Below, piece by piece: positions 45,409 to 58,053 of a stretch of 64,000 nt of DNA. The number at the start of each line of letters is the position of its first letter. Positions within the stretch are counted from its first letter, which is position 1. The notes under the pieces are model-generated. The model ran no database searches and had not been told where the DNA came from. It saw only the letters and a program-made list of their open reading frames with translations. The position numbers and the translations under genes were made by a program. Source of the stretch: Micromussa lordhowensis (lineage: Eukaryota; Cnidaria; Anthozoa; Scleractinia; Lobophylliidae); assembly GCA_964020085.1 (NCBI GenBank), contig OZ026596.1, positions 9,504,239-9,568,238 on the forward strand. The letters are read 5' to 3'.

Positions 45409-47805
45409 ATGTGCAGCGTGTGCACTCCTAGGATGAAATGGTGACTAACTGAGAGTTTCAAATTGATTCCTTTTTTTTTGTTTTCTCAAGCACAAGTATA
45501 ATGTTGAAACCAGTGACGCTGCGATGTGGGCATTCTGGGTGCTACGACTGCTACGAAAAAATTATAGCAGCACAGCAGCAAAGTGGGAGGACCAAAGGCC
45601 TTTGCGCAGAATGTCGCCATCAATTTGGGAAGGATGAGCTGACAATAAATGTCGCCATGCGCAAATTAGCTAACAAGCTAGAAGTTACCTGTACAAACAA
45701 GGGATGCATTTGGAAGGGGAAGTTCCCAGATGCCGAGAAGCACGGGAATGATTGTGACAAGTGTATCGTGCCTTGTCCCAATGGTTGCGCATTCAGGTGT
45801 GAACGCGGAAACATCCCTGAACACTTGCCATTATGCGCGAAAGGCAAAGTTGACTGCCCAGATTGTGGAAAGAAGGTAGAGAGAGAAGCGGTATCACACC
45901 ATGGATGCATGTATGCCAGTGTTCTCTGCCCAATTGGATGCGGAACAGACATATTAATGTAAGTTTAAAATATTACTTTGATAGTGCTTGGTCCTTCTGG
46001 ATCAATGTGGATCAAAACCTCCATTCTGGAGTTTGATCTCTTCCCCTTCTTAAGTAATTTCTAGCAAAGATTCCTGGTCACACCTGTCCTCTATAATTAA
46101 GATCCCCAAATACCATGAAGCAGTGCTTCAAATAGACTCAGTTTCATATGCTGGTAATTCCTTTCCATCGTGTATTACAGGTGCCATGTTACCATACATA
46201 TGAGTGAGTGTCCCGAGAAGGCAGTGCAGTGCAGAGTACCAGGCTGCAAGAAAATGTTTCGGAGGAGGGAGTGGGATGAGCACATGCATGCATATGCACT
46301 AAGCCATGCTGTGCAAAACGAGGGAGAAATACAGCGATTGCGGCAAATGATTGATAATAAGGTGAAGTTAGAAAACTAATTTAGTATAGGAAAATCATTA
46401 GAATTGAAATTTGTGCGCGACACTGACTCATCGATTTTCCAAAAAAGCCAACTGAGTGACGGCTTTCTAACGGTTCACAGTTCTGCGCATGCTACGCGAG
46501 CCAAAAACATTACAAACGACCGCTGCGCGTGATTACACGAGGGATTTATAAACATCCGGGATGTCAATGTGTTCGTTTCCCGCGTTGTTGTCTTTCCACG
46601 AATACCAGGCCTCGAGAAAAAGTCTCTCGTGAAAATTACAAGCCTTGTCTACAACTGTCGCATGGTCGAAGTCTATACTATCGACCAATTGGTGCGCGTG
46701 ATGCGCAACTTTGGAATTGCTGTCTCCAACTCGAACTGCCCTTCTATGTTTCCAAGGCTCTGTCAGTCTGTCCATAGTATACGAAATTGCAATTAACGCA
46801 GTTTCATTAACGTTGTTTCTAACGTTAACAAGAGTCAGTGTCGCGCACAAATTTCAATTCTGATGTCCATCCCTGACTGCAATTTTAGTATTTTCAAGAA
46901 AATCATTCATCTGCTAGACACCGTTTCGTAGACAAATCACAATTGAGGAAAAAACAAAATTCGAATTTGCACATATCAGGGAAATTGAGTAAGTTCTAGT
47001 GAACATGATTCCTAATAGCCCTGGGGTGTCAACATAATTCTAAAGTCTGTTTTAAAAAGATTTATACCGTTAGACGTAACGTTCTTTTGCCCATCTAACT
47101 AAAGAATTAAGCAATAGACCACAAGTTTCTATGGGTTATAGGCTGATAAACCACGCGGGATGTTGGTAGAACACGAGAAGAATTTGTAAATCACGAGCCG
47201 CAGGCGAGTGGTTTACGAATTCTTCGAGAGTATCATAGTAACGGGAAGTGAAATGTACAAAAGGCTTCAACTTACGGATTTTCAAAATATGTTTAACAGA
47301 ATACTGGCTCAACGAACATTATCCCAATGACTGAAAAAGCTACAGCCTCATTCAGATGGGTGGTTGACGAACAGGCTCTGCAAAGACCCTCCAAACCGTT
47401 GGCCAGTCCAACTTTCCAGTCCGTGGAAAAAACGAGGTGGAGAGGAGTGTTAGACAAGCAAAGTGTCTCCCTCCAGCTGGAGTCAGCAGTAAATCTTGTG
47501 ACTGCAGAGATCAGGTAAAGTAAGCACATACCAGTAACTCGGTTGGGTAGAAAATAAACAATTACCATCTAGGGCTAGAGGGAAGGGTGACAGGTGTACA
47601 ATTTCCTTCAAGTTGTAATTCGCATTAAAAAAATCTTTTATTACGCAGGATCATTTTGATGCCAGGTGATGACGTGAAGGAGAAAGTTGTGGTGGTACCA
47701 GTGACCTCATACAAGGAAGGTGCCATCATTGGAGATGTTGACACAACAGACATCGACAGTGGAAATCTAACAGTCAAATTTATCATCTCTACTTTTGTAT
47801 TGTAA
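45409..47805 (+). CDS. TRAF-like protein: RING, TRAF-type zinc fingers, MATH-like end, 5 exons
   Basis: Exons 45409-45440, 45491-45958, 46181-46361, 47300-47514 and 47649-47805 join in phase to about 350 residues. The RING finger has CSVC, CGHSGCYDC and CAEC, with the first pair in exon 1. TRAF-type zinc fingers follow (CTNKGCIWKGKF, CPNGCAFRC, CPDCGKKV, CPIGC, then CPEKAVQCRVPGCKKMF in exon 3). Exon 3 ends with a short coiled-coil-like part (EIQRLRQMIDNK). Exons 4-5 (FRWVVDEQAL, SPTFQSVEKTRWRG, VKFIIS) resemble a diverged MATH/TRAF-C domain. Such proteins act as ubiquitin ligases or adaptors under cytokine-type receptors. The start is uncertain: the frame is open upstream to 45091, and an acceptor at 45496 is an alternative for exon 2. 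Confidence 0.75.
46396..46865. mobile_element. Non-autonomous transposon with about 32-bp TIRs
   Basis: AGAATTGAAATTTGTGCGCG plus ACACTGACTC at the left is repeated inverted without mismatch at 46831-46861. The 400-bp interior has no intact transposase. It lies in intron 3 of the TRAF-like gene. Confidence 0.85.
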
Positions 47806-47906
47806 TATTGATTACAATACATTTGTATTATAGTGTTTGTGTTTTCTAAGGGTAGAGCAGCTCCACCAAAATTAGTTATTAAATACTTTATTTGCCTGCT
47901 TGTTCG

Positions 47907-48563
47907 TAAGGTGGCTCAAAACAGTTTCCAACACTTAGATTTGGATGGGTCATTATAACCATTCTTTATCACTTGATGCTACAATCAAGGCATCAAAAAA
48001 CTGAGCAATCATTGGTAAACACATTGGTATCATTTTCGTGACACAGTACATTACCATAGCAACAGGATAAACTCCTAAAAACACCCCTAACTGCGGCTTT
48101 AGGGGCTTATATTTCAAAAACGGCACGGTAAAATTTTTTGTTATGTTATCAACTTTTGATAAGCATGATAAGATGCAACTTTTGGCAAAGTTTAAAAAAT
48201 TCTGTACATGGGGTTCAGATCCACCTTAATTTTTCGAAAATTTAAGGTGGCTCTGAACCCCATTTACAGAATTTTTTTAAACTTTGCCAAAAGTTGCTTC
48301 TTATCATGCTTATCAAAAGTTGATAATATAAAAAAATTTCACCGTTCCGTTTTTGAATTATAAGCCCCTAAAGCTGCAATTAAGGGTGTTTTAGGAGGTT
48401 ATACTGTTGGTATGGTATCGTATTGCGTCACGAAAATGATACCAACGTCTTCACCAATAATCGGGCAGTTTTTTGATATCATGATTGTAGCATCAAGTGA
48501 TAAAGAATAGTTATAACGACCCATGCAAATATAAGTGCTGGAAACTGTTTTGAGCCACCTTAA
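47907..48563. repeat. Long palindromic MITE with AAGGTGGCTC ends
   Basis: AAGGTGGCTCAAAACAGTTT on the left and AAACTGTTTTGAGCCACCTT on the right; the two halves are inverted copies over about 320 bp and also meet at the centre through AAGGTGGCTCTGAACC-type sequence. No coding capacity. It starts about 100 bp after the TRAF-like stop codon. Confidence 0.85.
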
Positions 48564-51500
48564 CAAGTATTGTAGAATAATATTATTGAGCCTTGAGAAC
48601 AACGAAATAGAAGTTCAAATCGTTTCAATTCCGCTTAGTTATAGATTGGTTTCGGTTAAAGTGTGTAAGAGCAGTCGTTTGGTAGAGAACTACAATCGTG
48701 GACATAAGTCTTGTCCACTATGGTCTGAATTTCATTTTAAAAATAAAAAGTCACTTTTCAGCGGTATTTCACAGTCTAAATGTGTTTGTTCGCGACTCTG
48801 TAAATAGATCGTAAAACAAAGACTAATTTTGAGCTATTTTGTGGTTTTATTTAAGATTGTTTTGTTTGTTTGTTGTTGTTTTTTTTCAATCAGTTTTCCC
48901 TACTCAACCGCGAAAATCGAATTTTGTTCTATCTCATATCCGCGCGTGCGGTATTTGAAAGGAAAGGGAGTAAAAGTCTTTCTTTTAAGGAAAACGGAAG
49001 ATTTTCATCCCGGGAAGTCGAGCGAACATGTCAAATCTCGAAGTCATCTGTATCATGAATATGATACATGCAGTTAGCGGGCATCTTATACTGTATTTTG
49101 GTCCGAAGGATACCGAACCAAATAGCAAGTTGTTTCCCGCCAGCGCGAAATTCATTTCCCTTTATTTATTTATTTACGAAACAATATTGTGTGAAATTAT
49201 TTTAATGCTGCGAACAATGAGCGGGTCATTCCTTATTTCCATAATTCGACAGTTCTCAGCAACAGTACCTGCGCGAAAACCTGAAAATCTGTCTCCTTAT
49301 TTTCGAAAGGTCATAAGACTTGTCGAAGTTAAATGTGTTTGACAATCGACCTTTCTGTAACTCAATTTATACCTGGGAAAAAAACTTAATTCTGAGTTTT
49401 CTAAGCACAGCACTCGCTTTTCATTATTAAGAATTGTTCAGCTTGTTGTGACGTGCCTTTTGTGCCATATACCTCTTGTTTTGAAAATGGTTTTCTTAGT
49501 TGATACTTTGAAATCAGTGACGAAACAAAGTTTTTCTTCATCAATGAGTATTGTGCGATGACCAGTATACGGTGACGTCACTACGAATAGCATAGCCCCT
49601 GAGATAATTCCCTGAGGAAGTTCCCTTGAAATTGTTATACTATCACACTTTTTTTCAAACTTGCCATAATTAACAATCAATATTAAAAAAATGCACAAAA
49701 AATTGGGTCACCGTGCTTGTTTTCATGGTTGTGCGTATAAAATTCACCTTCATACATACTTAAAGTAAATTGAAAGAAACAGAATTTTATATTGAAAGTA
49801 ATTCTTTTTTAATTACCAAAGCTTCTACGGTATATTTGACCTGGGACTAAAAAACCGACAAACGTCGATTAAAAAAAACCTCACTAAGGTCTAAGAGATT
49901 TGTAACATACAAAGCTAAAAACTATTCGACTGCTCCGGTCTGTACTGTGACATAACGAAAACTGATAATCTACGATTGATAGGTGGCCAATAAATTCAAG
50001 CCATGAATACTATTCATGGCTTGAATTTAGGCTGGGCCATTGAATGGCCAAGCCTAAATAAGGTATTACCTCAAAAAGTTATCATCTCGTGACTGTAAAC
50101 CCCAACGCAGCTTGCTTGTAACAATGAAAAACCAAACGAACGAACAAACAAAAACAAAGAAAACAAAAAACTAAACAAAGCAACACAAAAAAGGATAAAT
50201 ATAGATTACAGCAAGAACTCGTCATTGAAAGCGAGGACCAGAAGTCAATTAGGCACTTAATCACTCCTTTGAATACTTTCCGTGATAGTTAAGATGTAGC
50301 AGGAGCCATAGTCGGGAATGGAGACAGTAAGCGCGCGCTAATTCTACTATAAGGGCTGTCCCCATGATTTGGCACAAGTTTTCTATCTTTAGAACAAATT
50401 GCGCCATCGCCTGTGGCACACGCGCGTTCATGCTACGAGGATTTTTGCGTATGTCCCGAGGGGGGAATGAAATCCAAAATCCACGAAATGTTTGATGATT
50501 TTGGCCCACAACAGCCACAACTCAATACGTTCATGTCTGTTGGAATTTTACTTCAGTATTTTCGTAGTAATCTGCTCTGGTTTGAGTGAAGTAAGACAGT
50601 GTTGAATTTAGTGATGTCGTGCTTTATATATCACTGACCAAGTTATGTTCCGCTGCTCCCTGTACAAGAGCTCCATATTACTTCACTCCAAGTTTCACAT
50701 ATGTTGAAGACTAACAGCTTTTCCCTAACACAGCAAAAACACTATAGCTGGATATATTTGTAGGACTTCAAAGTTTCACTCCTCTTGCCACACGCTTGCG
50801 AGGATTTCGCCAGAGTGTATCACGACCGAGAAGTCAACTGAGTTTCGCCTGAATTGCAAGCAACGCTTGATGCCAGTTCACCAAGGCACAATAAATGACA
50901 ATAAGTTCATGTCCGGAGATGCTGTTCAGTTTTGTTTGTGTAGAAATCCGACAAATTGTCTGTTGTCGATGAATAAGAGCGCCCGCCGATTTCTGTTTTG
51001 TAATGAGTCAGTAAAACATGACAAATCAGTTGGACTCACCCACTCTCGTGTGAAAACGGACTGATCAAACTCAGATAATATCTCTGGTTTTCTCTAAATG
51101 CTTGAGAACATATCAAAGACGTAGCTGAAAATACGTGAATACTACAGAAAAAATCGGCAAAGTTACGATGAAGCTTTCTTTAGTCTGAAACAGATTATTC
51201 AACTCGAACAACGATTTCGATTTTTTGGTTGAATCGGAGTTTTTAAAAGTCCTTTTCTATTTAATTTTCGCAGTGTAAAATGTCACTATATTAAAGAAAA
51301 TGACACAATATTAAGTTAGCAGCCTTTTGGCGTTAGAGGAAATTGTTGCAGTATCTTAGCACAAAAGACAACGAAAGAAATCTTTGTCAAAATTTGTTGA
51401 CAATTGAAAACACCGACTCGCACGCGCTGCACTATGCAAACGAGCTACCCAAAAACTTTTTCAAATTACGCAAACAAACAGAAACAATAAGAAACTATCA

Positions 51501-52132
51501 AAAACAGGTATTGACAAACTGGAAATAAAAGATAAAAATCAGAAATCATGGAAATGTACGTAAATAATCACCAGACCCATCACCCAGACCCTGTTTCATT
51601 GATACTGCCCTGAACTGAACAACAAGCAATTGCAGGCCTTACGCACGGCGGCTAGGAGACAGACTGCAGGACTTTGCGTTGACGACGGAAGATGCCAAAT
51701 GGTAGTTGTTCGTACAGTATTTATTAAACTTATCGTGTCGTTAGAATATTTGTTCACAGCCTGACGCACTGAGCGAAAAAAAAAACAGGGAAAGTGACTT
51801 TAAATGGTTCATACTTTTCCTTTGATAGGAAGGGCTAAAAACGTTGCACTAGGCAGACAGGTGCGAAGAAAAGGGTTATTATTTAACCCGATTTTTGTCT
51901 CGTGTTTAGGAATTGATGAAATCGGGTGTAACCTAAGGGCGTGAGGCGGTTATTCAGCGTGAACTTGGGAAATTTACATATCCCAACGGCACTGGACATA
52001 TAATAAAAGAAAACAAAACATAATTTATGCACGAGCCTCGATGTAGTCTTCTTTGTATTAAGGCTAATGTGCGTCGTCCACTTGGTATATAACTACCGTG
52101 CCATACTGCGGGACACTCTGTGAAAAACAGAA
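48564..52132. other. Intergenic, no gene recognised
   Basis: No convincing exon. A small palindrome (ATTCAAGCCATGAATA and its inverse, 49990-50022) stands out. The GC-richer stretch 50300-50520 (CGCCATCGCCTGTGGCACAC) may be part of an interspersed repeat. The bases just before 52133 should include the promoter of the transposase-type gene. Confidence 0.5.
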
Positions 52133-55100
52133 ATGAATTTAAACGAGATCGCCGATTTGGAAAGAGGACAACGATCAGAACTGATCCAGTGGCTTCAAAG
52201 GCGTTATTTGCTGGCAGATCGTCTTAACTGTGCCCAGTGCAATCAAGCTATGGAACTTAAAGAGAGGAACGGTAACCACGTAGACGGATATCTTTGGTAG
52301 GTAAAGCGTAGGATTTTCTGAGCACGGAGTGCGTGCGTTATTGATTATCGCCTCGCGTCGTCTTGCCAGAGCGATTTTAGTGGGCGCTTTAACATGTACG
52401 TGTCGCTCACTTCACCTTTCCTGAGAAAAAGAAACGGTGCGGTACGTTGGTCTAATTCCACTCTGGGTAAAAGGTGTAGGGCAGGTTTCGTGCAGGTGGG
52501 GAAGATCGCCAATGATTTATCTATCATGCAACTTGTGTAACTATAGTCGTTATATTTCAAACTGAAGTCGATTCGATAAGTAGTGGCTGATTTTGCTAAT
52601 ACCTGAAGTAGATACTTTTCAAAACGGAAAGATCAAAGATCAAATGCGAGCGAAATCACCTCCCCTTGCTTGAGCGATTTTCGCGAGCGCGCTTACATGT
52701 ATTTGTCGTCCGCCACACCATCCATGAGAAAAATAGACGACTGCTGTTAGTCTTCGTGGGTACACTGGATAAATTCCATTCTGCGCAAAAATTGTAGAGC
52801 GTAGCATACAAACTGGTAGCGTAAATGGCCAGGGATTAAGTATCCTGCAATTTGTGGAACCGTACAGTCATAATGCTTCAAACTTTGGTCAATACGATAA
52901 ATCGTCAACGATTTTGCTAAGCCCTGAACACAATTCGTTTTAAAATAAGAGTAGTTTCGCTATATTGACTGAAGTCAATTTGCTGTAAAGAAATAATTTG
53001 ACAAAGTCTTTAGACAATTGTATAATGATTCCCGTGTGTATTAACGCATTGTAATAAGTGAATATTCATATTGTAGATGTGGTGTTTCTAATGATCATAA
53101 CAAGAATAAGCGTGCTTTCGTGTTAACATGTTATTTGTACCTAATGAAGATTTGCGTGTTATAACCTTGAGATTTATTTTTCTTGGACGCGTGGGAATCA
53201 ACTTAAATCACTTTTTACGCACGCGGGCTATCTACTCTTGATTTTTCCGTTTTGGCGACTGCAGATATCATTTCTGTCTAGATAGACTTTCTAACAGTCC
53301 TTTTCAATAATATCTCCATTGTTCTTTTTGCTGCTGGAAAGGACTTTTTCCAATCGCCAATTTTTCCACCGGTGACGTTACTTAATGACCAAACAAGTAC
53401 TGACTATACGTAATGACGTCGCGCGCGATCAACGACACAACTTAACTCGTCCAGCAAATGTCGCTGAGTTCAAGCACTATAAAAATCTTTTTCGTTTAGC
53501 TTTTGTTTTCGGATATGGTAGCAGTTGAGTATGGTTTATCGAACTTAATTTCAAGTCTTTGAATTAAGAACAGGGAAAGCAGTGGAAAGCTATTTCTCCG
53601 AGCACCTGCGTAATCTGGATTTGTTTCAGAGAATAAGTTTCAACCTTTAGAAGGAGAACAGCGCCGTTCCTGCCTTTTGTGCAATTGTTGCACTTTTAGT
53701 TGATTTGATGAATGATTAATGAATGAATGACAAATGTCGAAAATTATACTGAAATCCAACGGTAAACATGTACCTGCAGATGACGCAACTGTTTTACTTA
53801 CTGGGGAGGTGACAGGAACATATGGCACGGGCTTCGTAACAGTTTTCCAAAAAGATCAATAACTTAAAAAGCGCGTGGCTACCTCTACATGTTAAGTTAT
53901 ATGAGATGGAAGTGGTAAGTCTGTTGAACACGTTATTAGTTCCTGGTTGCGAGAAACCGTTGCAACGATTTTTGAAAACATCCCAATAGTTCTGTTACCA
54001 TTTGCCACGAAGTTTTAAGATCTTTATAAACGTGTTTGCTTTTCTGACTGAAAAGGCAAATGCTAAAAAATAAAAACCTTTGTATTTAGAAGGCACCATC
54101 CTTAAGGGGCAGAATTAAAGTTCTCCTCGACTAACTCCGTCTAATTTAGTTAATTCGGATTTTTGTAGCTACATACTACACTGTACACAAAAAAAAAACA
54201 CTTGATTAAGTCGCGATCGCCACAAGTTGATCAGGGGGGCGAAGATTAGCCTGTCGCTGCGCACGACGGAGATAAGTAAGTCATGCAAGCTTAAGGATTA
54301 CGAAAAGGTAGAATTGTGGCAATCGCAAATTACGTCGCTTGCACTTGCCCTTCGGACTTCGTGTCGCGAAGATCGCTAGAGTGAGCTAGATGAGTAAGTC
54401 GGGGATTAAGAAAAAGTCGACTTTTGGCAAGTCTAGTTTCTAGAGTGGCTAACGCAAGTTAGGAACAAAAGATACCCGCAAAATAAACCGCCGCAAAAAT
54501 TAATTGCCTTCAGTCGATTAAAAATTACATTTTAAGTAGACACTGCCACTGGAGCAACATACCTTGGACTTAAATACGAACATTAATATGAGCTAACATT
54601 ATTTTGCAGTGGAAAAGAAACCCGAGCTTAAAAAGCTGGATAAATTGACAATCTTTTCGAGTTTTTTTTTTTCAAGATCCAGATAATGATATGGATGGAA
54701 AATTCTCCCTGATGTTAAAAATGTGTAAACATTTATTACCCGAGTACCCAAGTTCGTAATACTTTATTAAAATGCTGATTTCCGATTTTCTTTCCTAAAA
54801 GGAGATGCAGTGGATGCAAGAAAAAAAGGAGCCTGCGAACCAACAGCTTTTTCGCTGATTTTCCAAAAGTTCATTTAGCGAAGCTCTTAAAAATAATCTA
54901 TTATTTCGTTCTGGATGACAGCCAGCGAAGAACCTCTAGAGTGCTGGAAGTTAACGCCGGTTTGGTGTCCCAGATCTACAGACGACTACAAAATGTGTGT
55001 TCTGAAGATCTTCAGAACAGACCAATCACACCATTTGGGGGCCCCGGCTCAGTTGCCAAGTGCGATGAAAGTAAATTTAATCACAAAGCGAAGGTATTTA

Positions 55101-56604
55101 GATATTCATATCCTTGAATTTTTAAAGGTAATTGCAACCAAGAACTAAAAAAAATTAAAGAAGCAGACACCTAACACTGTTGATGCCTTAAAGTTTCTTT
55201 ATATATACAGAACTTTATTCAACTAACAACGTACCTTCTTATATACAAATTAGTGGCTAATTAATTCGCTAGTGCGATGATCTGATCTACGTGTGAAATA
55301 ATCTACGTGTGAAATAAATAAATAGACTCTATAGAGCTTTTGTTGGCGGCTTGTGAAATTTGTTAGTAAAACTTATTCTCGTGGCGGCATTTAGAAATGA
55401 GTTCTGTTCTTTTGTTTAATAAAGACGGCTTCTTGGCTCTAATTAAGTAAAATTTTTCTGTGAGGCATAAGTGGCAACGCTTGCTTTTGTTGCTGTAGGC
55501 CGGGGTGGTCGCAAAAATACTCCAGTTAATTGTAAAATTGGTGTTGTTGTCTTTGAGTGACCAGATATGTTTTGATAGTTCCGTGCCGTTTGAATAGTTT
55601 CTGTTCCGAAAAGAAAGTTTTTGTTGCGTGTAAGACTGGACTAAGAAAGACCACAACGACATGTTCGACGTGAAAGGGCCTGTATTTAAAGGGAACCTAC
55701 ACTGTGGCAAAACGTTTACTTCAAATCACACTAAATAATTTTAAGAATAAAATTTGCTTGAAGTTTTAACTAACAAAGCGCGTTTGCCTTAAATACATGA
55801 ATTATAGAATCGTTTATTTTTGTTTTCAAAGTTTCCGGGTGCCGCCATCTTGAATAATTGTGACGTGAAATGGTTGCCCTTTTGTTATTAGACAAAAGCT
55901 CTTGATGTCAGAACAATAGAGCAACCAAGACACGTCACAAGTATTTAACATGGCGGCGCCCAGAAAATTGGAAAACAAAAATACGCGATTCTCTAATTCG
56001 TTTTTCTCCACTATAGACACTCTTCTGGAAAAAAATTAGATACCATACTAAACTAAAAGAACAAGGACATTTGTGATTCAATATCGTACTTTTTCAGTAA
56101 GAAACAGCGTATTTACATGTTCTATCTTTCTGTCAGTACAATAGGGGAAGGAGAGCTGCCCGTGACTCGTGGGTTTTCGGAATAGTCTCTTGTGACTATA
56201 GGCCATCAAGGGGTTATTTCCAGGTTGTCCAGAGAAGGGATGCGGCCACTCTTCTGCCAATCATTAATAGATGCGTTCTACCAGGGACAGAAGTGCACAG
56301 CGACGATTGGGCTGCATACCGCAGATTAGTTCGACTGCCAAACGTCAGCGCGCATCATGCCGTTGTGCATGCGCACAATTTTGTTGATCCCCGCACCGGC
56401 GTTCACACGCAGGAGGTGGAATCTGCATGGAGTAAGCTGAAACTACCCCAAAAACAGAGAAAAGGGTTACGAAGAGAAGATCTTCAATCGTATTTGGATG
56501 AGCGGATGTGGCGACAATGGAGAGGGGGCAATCACAGAGACAAAATGCGAAATTTTCTCGCAATTTTGCCCCTTCAATTTCCAACAGATACTCCAGTATT
56601 TTGA
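52133..56604 (+). CDS. Merlin/ISXO2-type DDE transposase gene, 3 exons
   Basis: Exons 52133-52296, 54802-55093 and 56137-56604 join in phase to 307 residues. This fold belongs to the IS1595/ISXO2 family and its animal relatives, the Merlin transposons. The N-terminus has a zinc-ribbon pattern: CAQC in exon 1, then CSGC just after the first junction, followed by [15 protein letters not shown]. The catalytic core shows [11 protein letters not shown] (first D), [31 protein letters not shown] (second D) and [14 protein letters not shown] (E), so all three acidic residues are present. No stop or frameshift. AATAAA at 56936 may end the transcript. I do not see Merlin-type terminal repeats around it. 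It may be an active-type transposase or a retained host gene. Intron 1 holds a diverged duplication; intron 2 a Penelope-like fragment. Confidence 0.9.
52350..52945. repeat. Diverged tandem duplication, about 290 bp per copy
   Basis: Two adjacent segments share the order GAGCGATTTT, CGCTTnACATGTA, GAGAAAAA, AAATTCCA or TAATTCCA before CTCTG or TTCTG, CAATTTGTG or CAACTTGTG, and GATTTTGCTAA. Identity is moderate, so the duplication is old. It lies in intron 1 of the Merlin-type gene. Confidence 0.55.
55363..55710 (-). pseudogene. Penelope-like element fragment (GIY-YIG region C-terminus)
   Basis: The minus strand encodes a segment with [42 protein letters not shown] and [19 protein letters not shown]. 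This is the conserved end of the Penelope-like polyprotein that follows its GIY-YIG endonuclease (family knowledge). The reverse transcriptase part is absent. It lies in intron 2 of the Merlin-type gene. Confidence 0.75.
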
Positions 56605-57244
56605 CGTTTTCGTTGAAAATACCCTCCATTTGGCGCAAAAATATGCTTAAATATTGTTCCGCGCGAATTATTTGTTTGCAAAGGCGAACAGTTTTTTGAT
56701 AACGAAGTTCGAGAAAAAACTACATATAACAGCAAGCTTAGAGGAAAAGATTATATCCAAGGACAATTATATGAGAATATTTTTGCGCCCAATGGAGGCT
56801 ATTATGTTTATTATTCTTCAAATATTTTTCGCAACAAGCGAGATCTGTCAGTCTGTCATATGTCAATCTCCATTATTATGTTTTCTGTACTTTGTTTTTT
56901 CTTTCCTCCTTTCTTTGCTTGTACAGAATAGTGTAAATAAAGGTTAAGGACTGATGAACAAAGTAAAACTAGGTAGAAACCAAGCGAGAAAGTTCCAAAG
57001 AGCTTAAGTATATTTGAACATCTTCAAAAACACTTACATTTCGGAAATAAATTGTGACAAATGGAGAACCGTTTTTGTTTTCATCATTGTGTCCGACCTA
57101 ATGAAACTGTGTTTTTGAGAAAATTATAATGCGACTGAGAAGAATCTTTTTTTTTTTTGAGATTTTAGTAAAAAACGTACCCTTGATTTCGCAGCTCTAT
57201 CAAATGAATGAGCGTGGGGATCGCGTTTTATTTAAAAACGTAAC
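56605..57244. other. 3' flank of the Merlin-type gene
   Basis: AT-rich sequence containing AATAAA at 56936-56941. No other gene or repeat recognised before the right arm of the GC-rich repeat begins. Confidence 0.5.
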
Positions 57245-58053
57245 AGTGGTGATAAATTCGGGCAGAAAAAAAATTAATAATAACAAGACAACGCTGATGA
57301 CCGAAAAAACAATGCAAGTTGCAGAAGAGGTGTGACACGTTCGCAAATTTTTGGGAAAATTATAACGCGTGCGCTGGAAATTCAAAAAGTCGGGGTACTC
57401 TTGATTTTATGAATATCTTACCAAAGAAGAATCTCCCCAACAACAATTTAGGAGTACCAGGTGGTGAAAGTAAGATAATATAATTCTCCACATAACACCC
57501 CCCCCCCCCCCCCCCTACCCCGAAAGTTACACGATTTTCCGATTTTCGAACCAAGAGCGAGCCCGGTCGGTGTCATGACGGAATCGGGCCTAATATCGGG
57601 CTCGATTTTGGAAAAGTACATGACGGGCAGTTTAATGGTATCTTGAACGGGCCCGCGGTAAATGAATCCCGGTACTGGGCCGTGGTTAATCAAGCCCGGT
57701 TTGCGACTTAAAAACCTCGGGCCCCAGTGCCGACTGGCGTACCCGTTCCAAGTCGGGCTCGTTTTTTCCGAATAATACAGGGGTACGATTAATTTGGGGG
57801 CCGTTGTTTTAATACGGAGGAGAATTTATTGACCGGGGCCGTTTATTTTACACCGGGTCCAGTTTCCCAGAAACCCAATTTGGTCCGTTAAGCCAATGAG
57901 AGTACAAAATCAAGCTTGCTCCAGTTTCCCACGGTTCATCGAATCAGCCATCAACCGGGCTGGCTCGCCTCATGTAATACCGGGCTGAAAGTCATCTCGG
58001 CACATCGAAACAGCCCGGCTAACCGGGCCAGCCCGGCTCATGTAATCAGGCCC
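57245..58053 (-). repeat. GC-rich TIR-type repeat arm, right member of the inverted pair
   Basis: Read on the minus strand it starts GGGCCTGATTACATGAGCCG at 58053, next to TAA (58054-58056), and follows the same order as 20863-22365, including AAATTGGGTTTCTGGGAAAC and CGAGCCCGACTTGGAACGG, a C/G homopolymer, and GCGAACGTGTC near 57340. The terminal 43 bases are identical in both arms; the rest differs by roughly 15% with indels. Confidence 0.7.

Noticed and set aside
46533..46850. Protein-coding ORFs inside the 46.4-46.9 kb element
   Set aside because: Overlapping frames on both strands of a TIR element with no recognisable domain.
20863..58053. A single 37-kb transposon as a feature
   Set aside because: Arms are too diverged and their subterminal parts differ; kept only as a finding to test.
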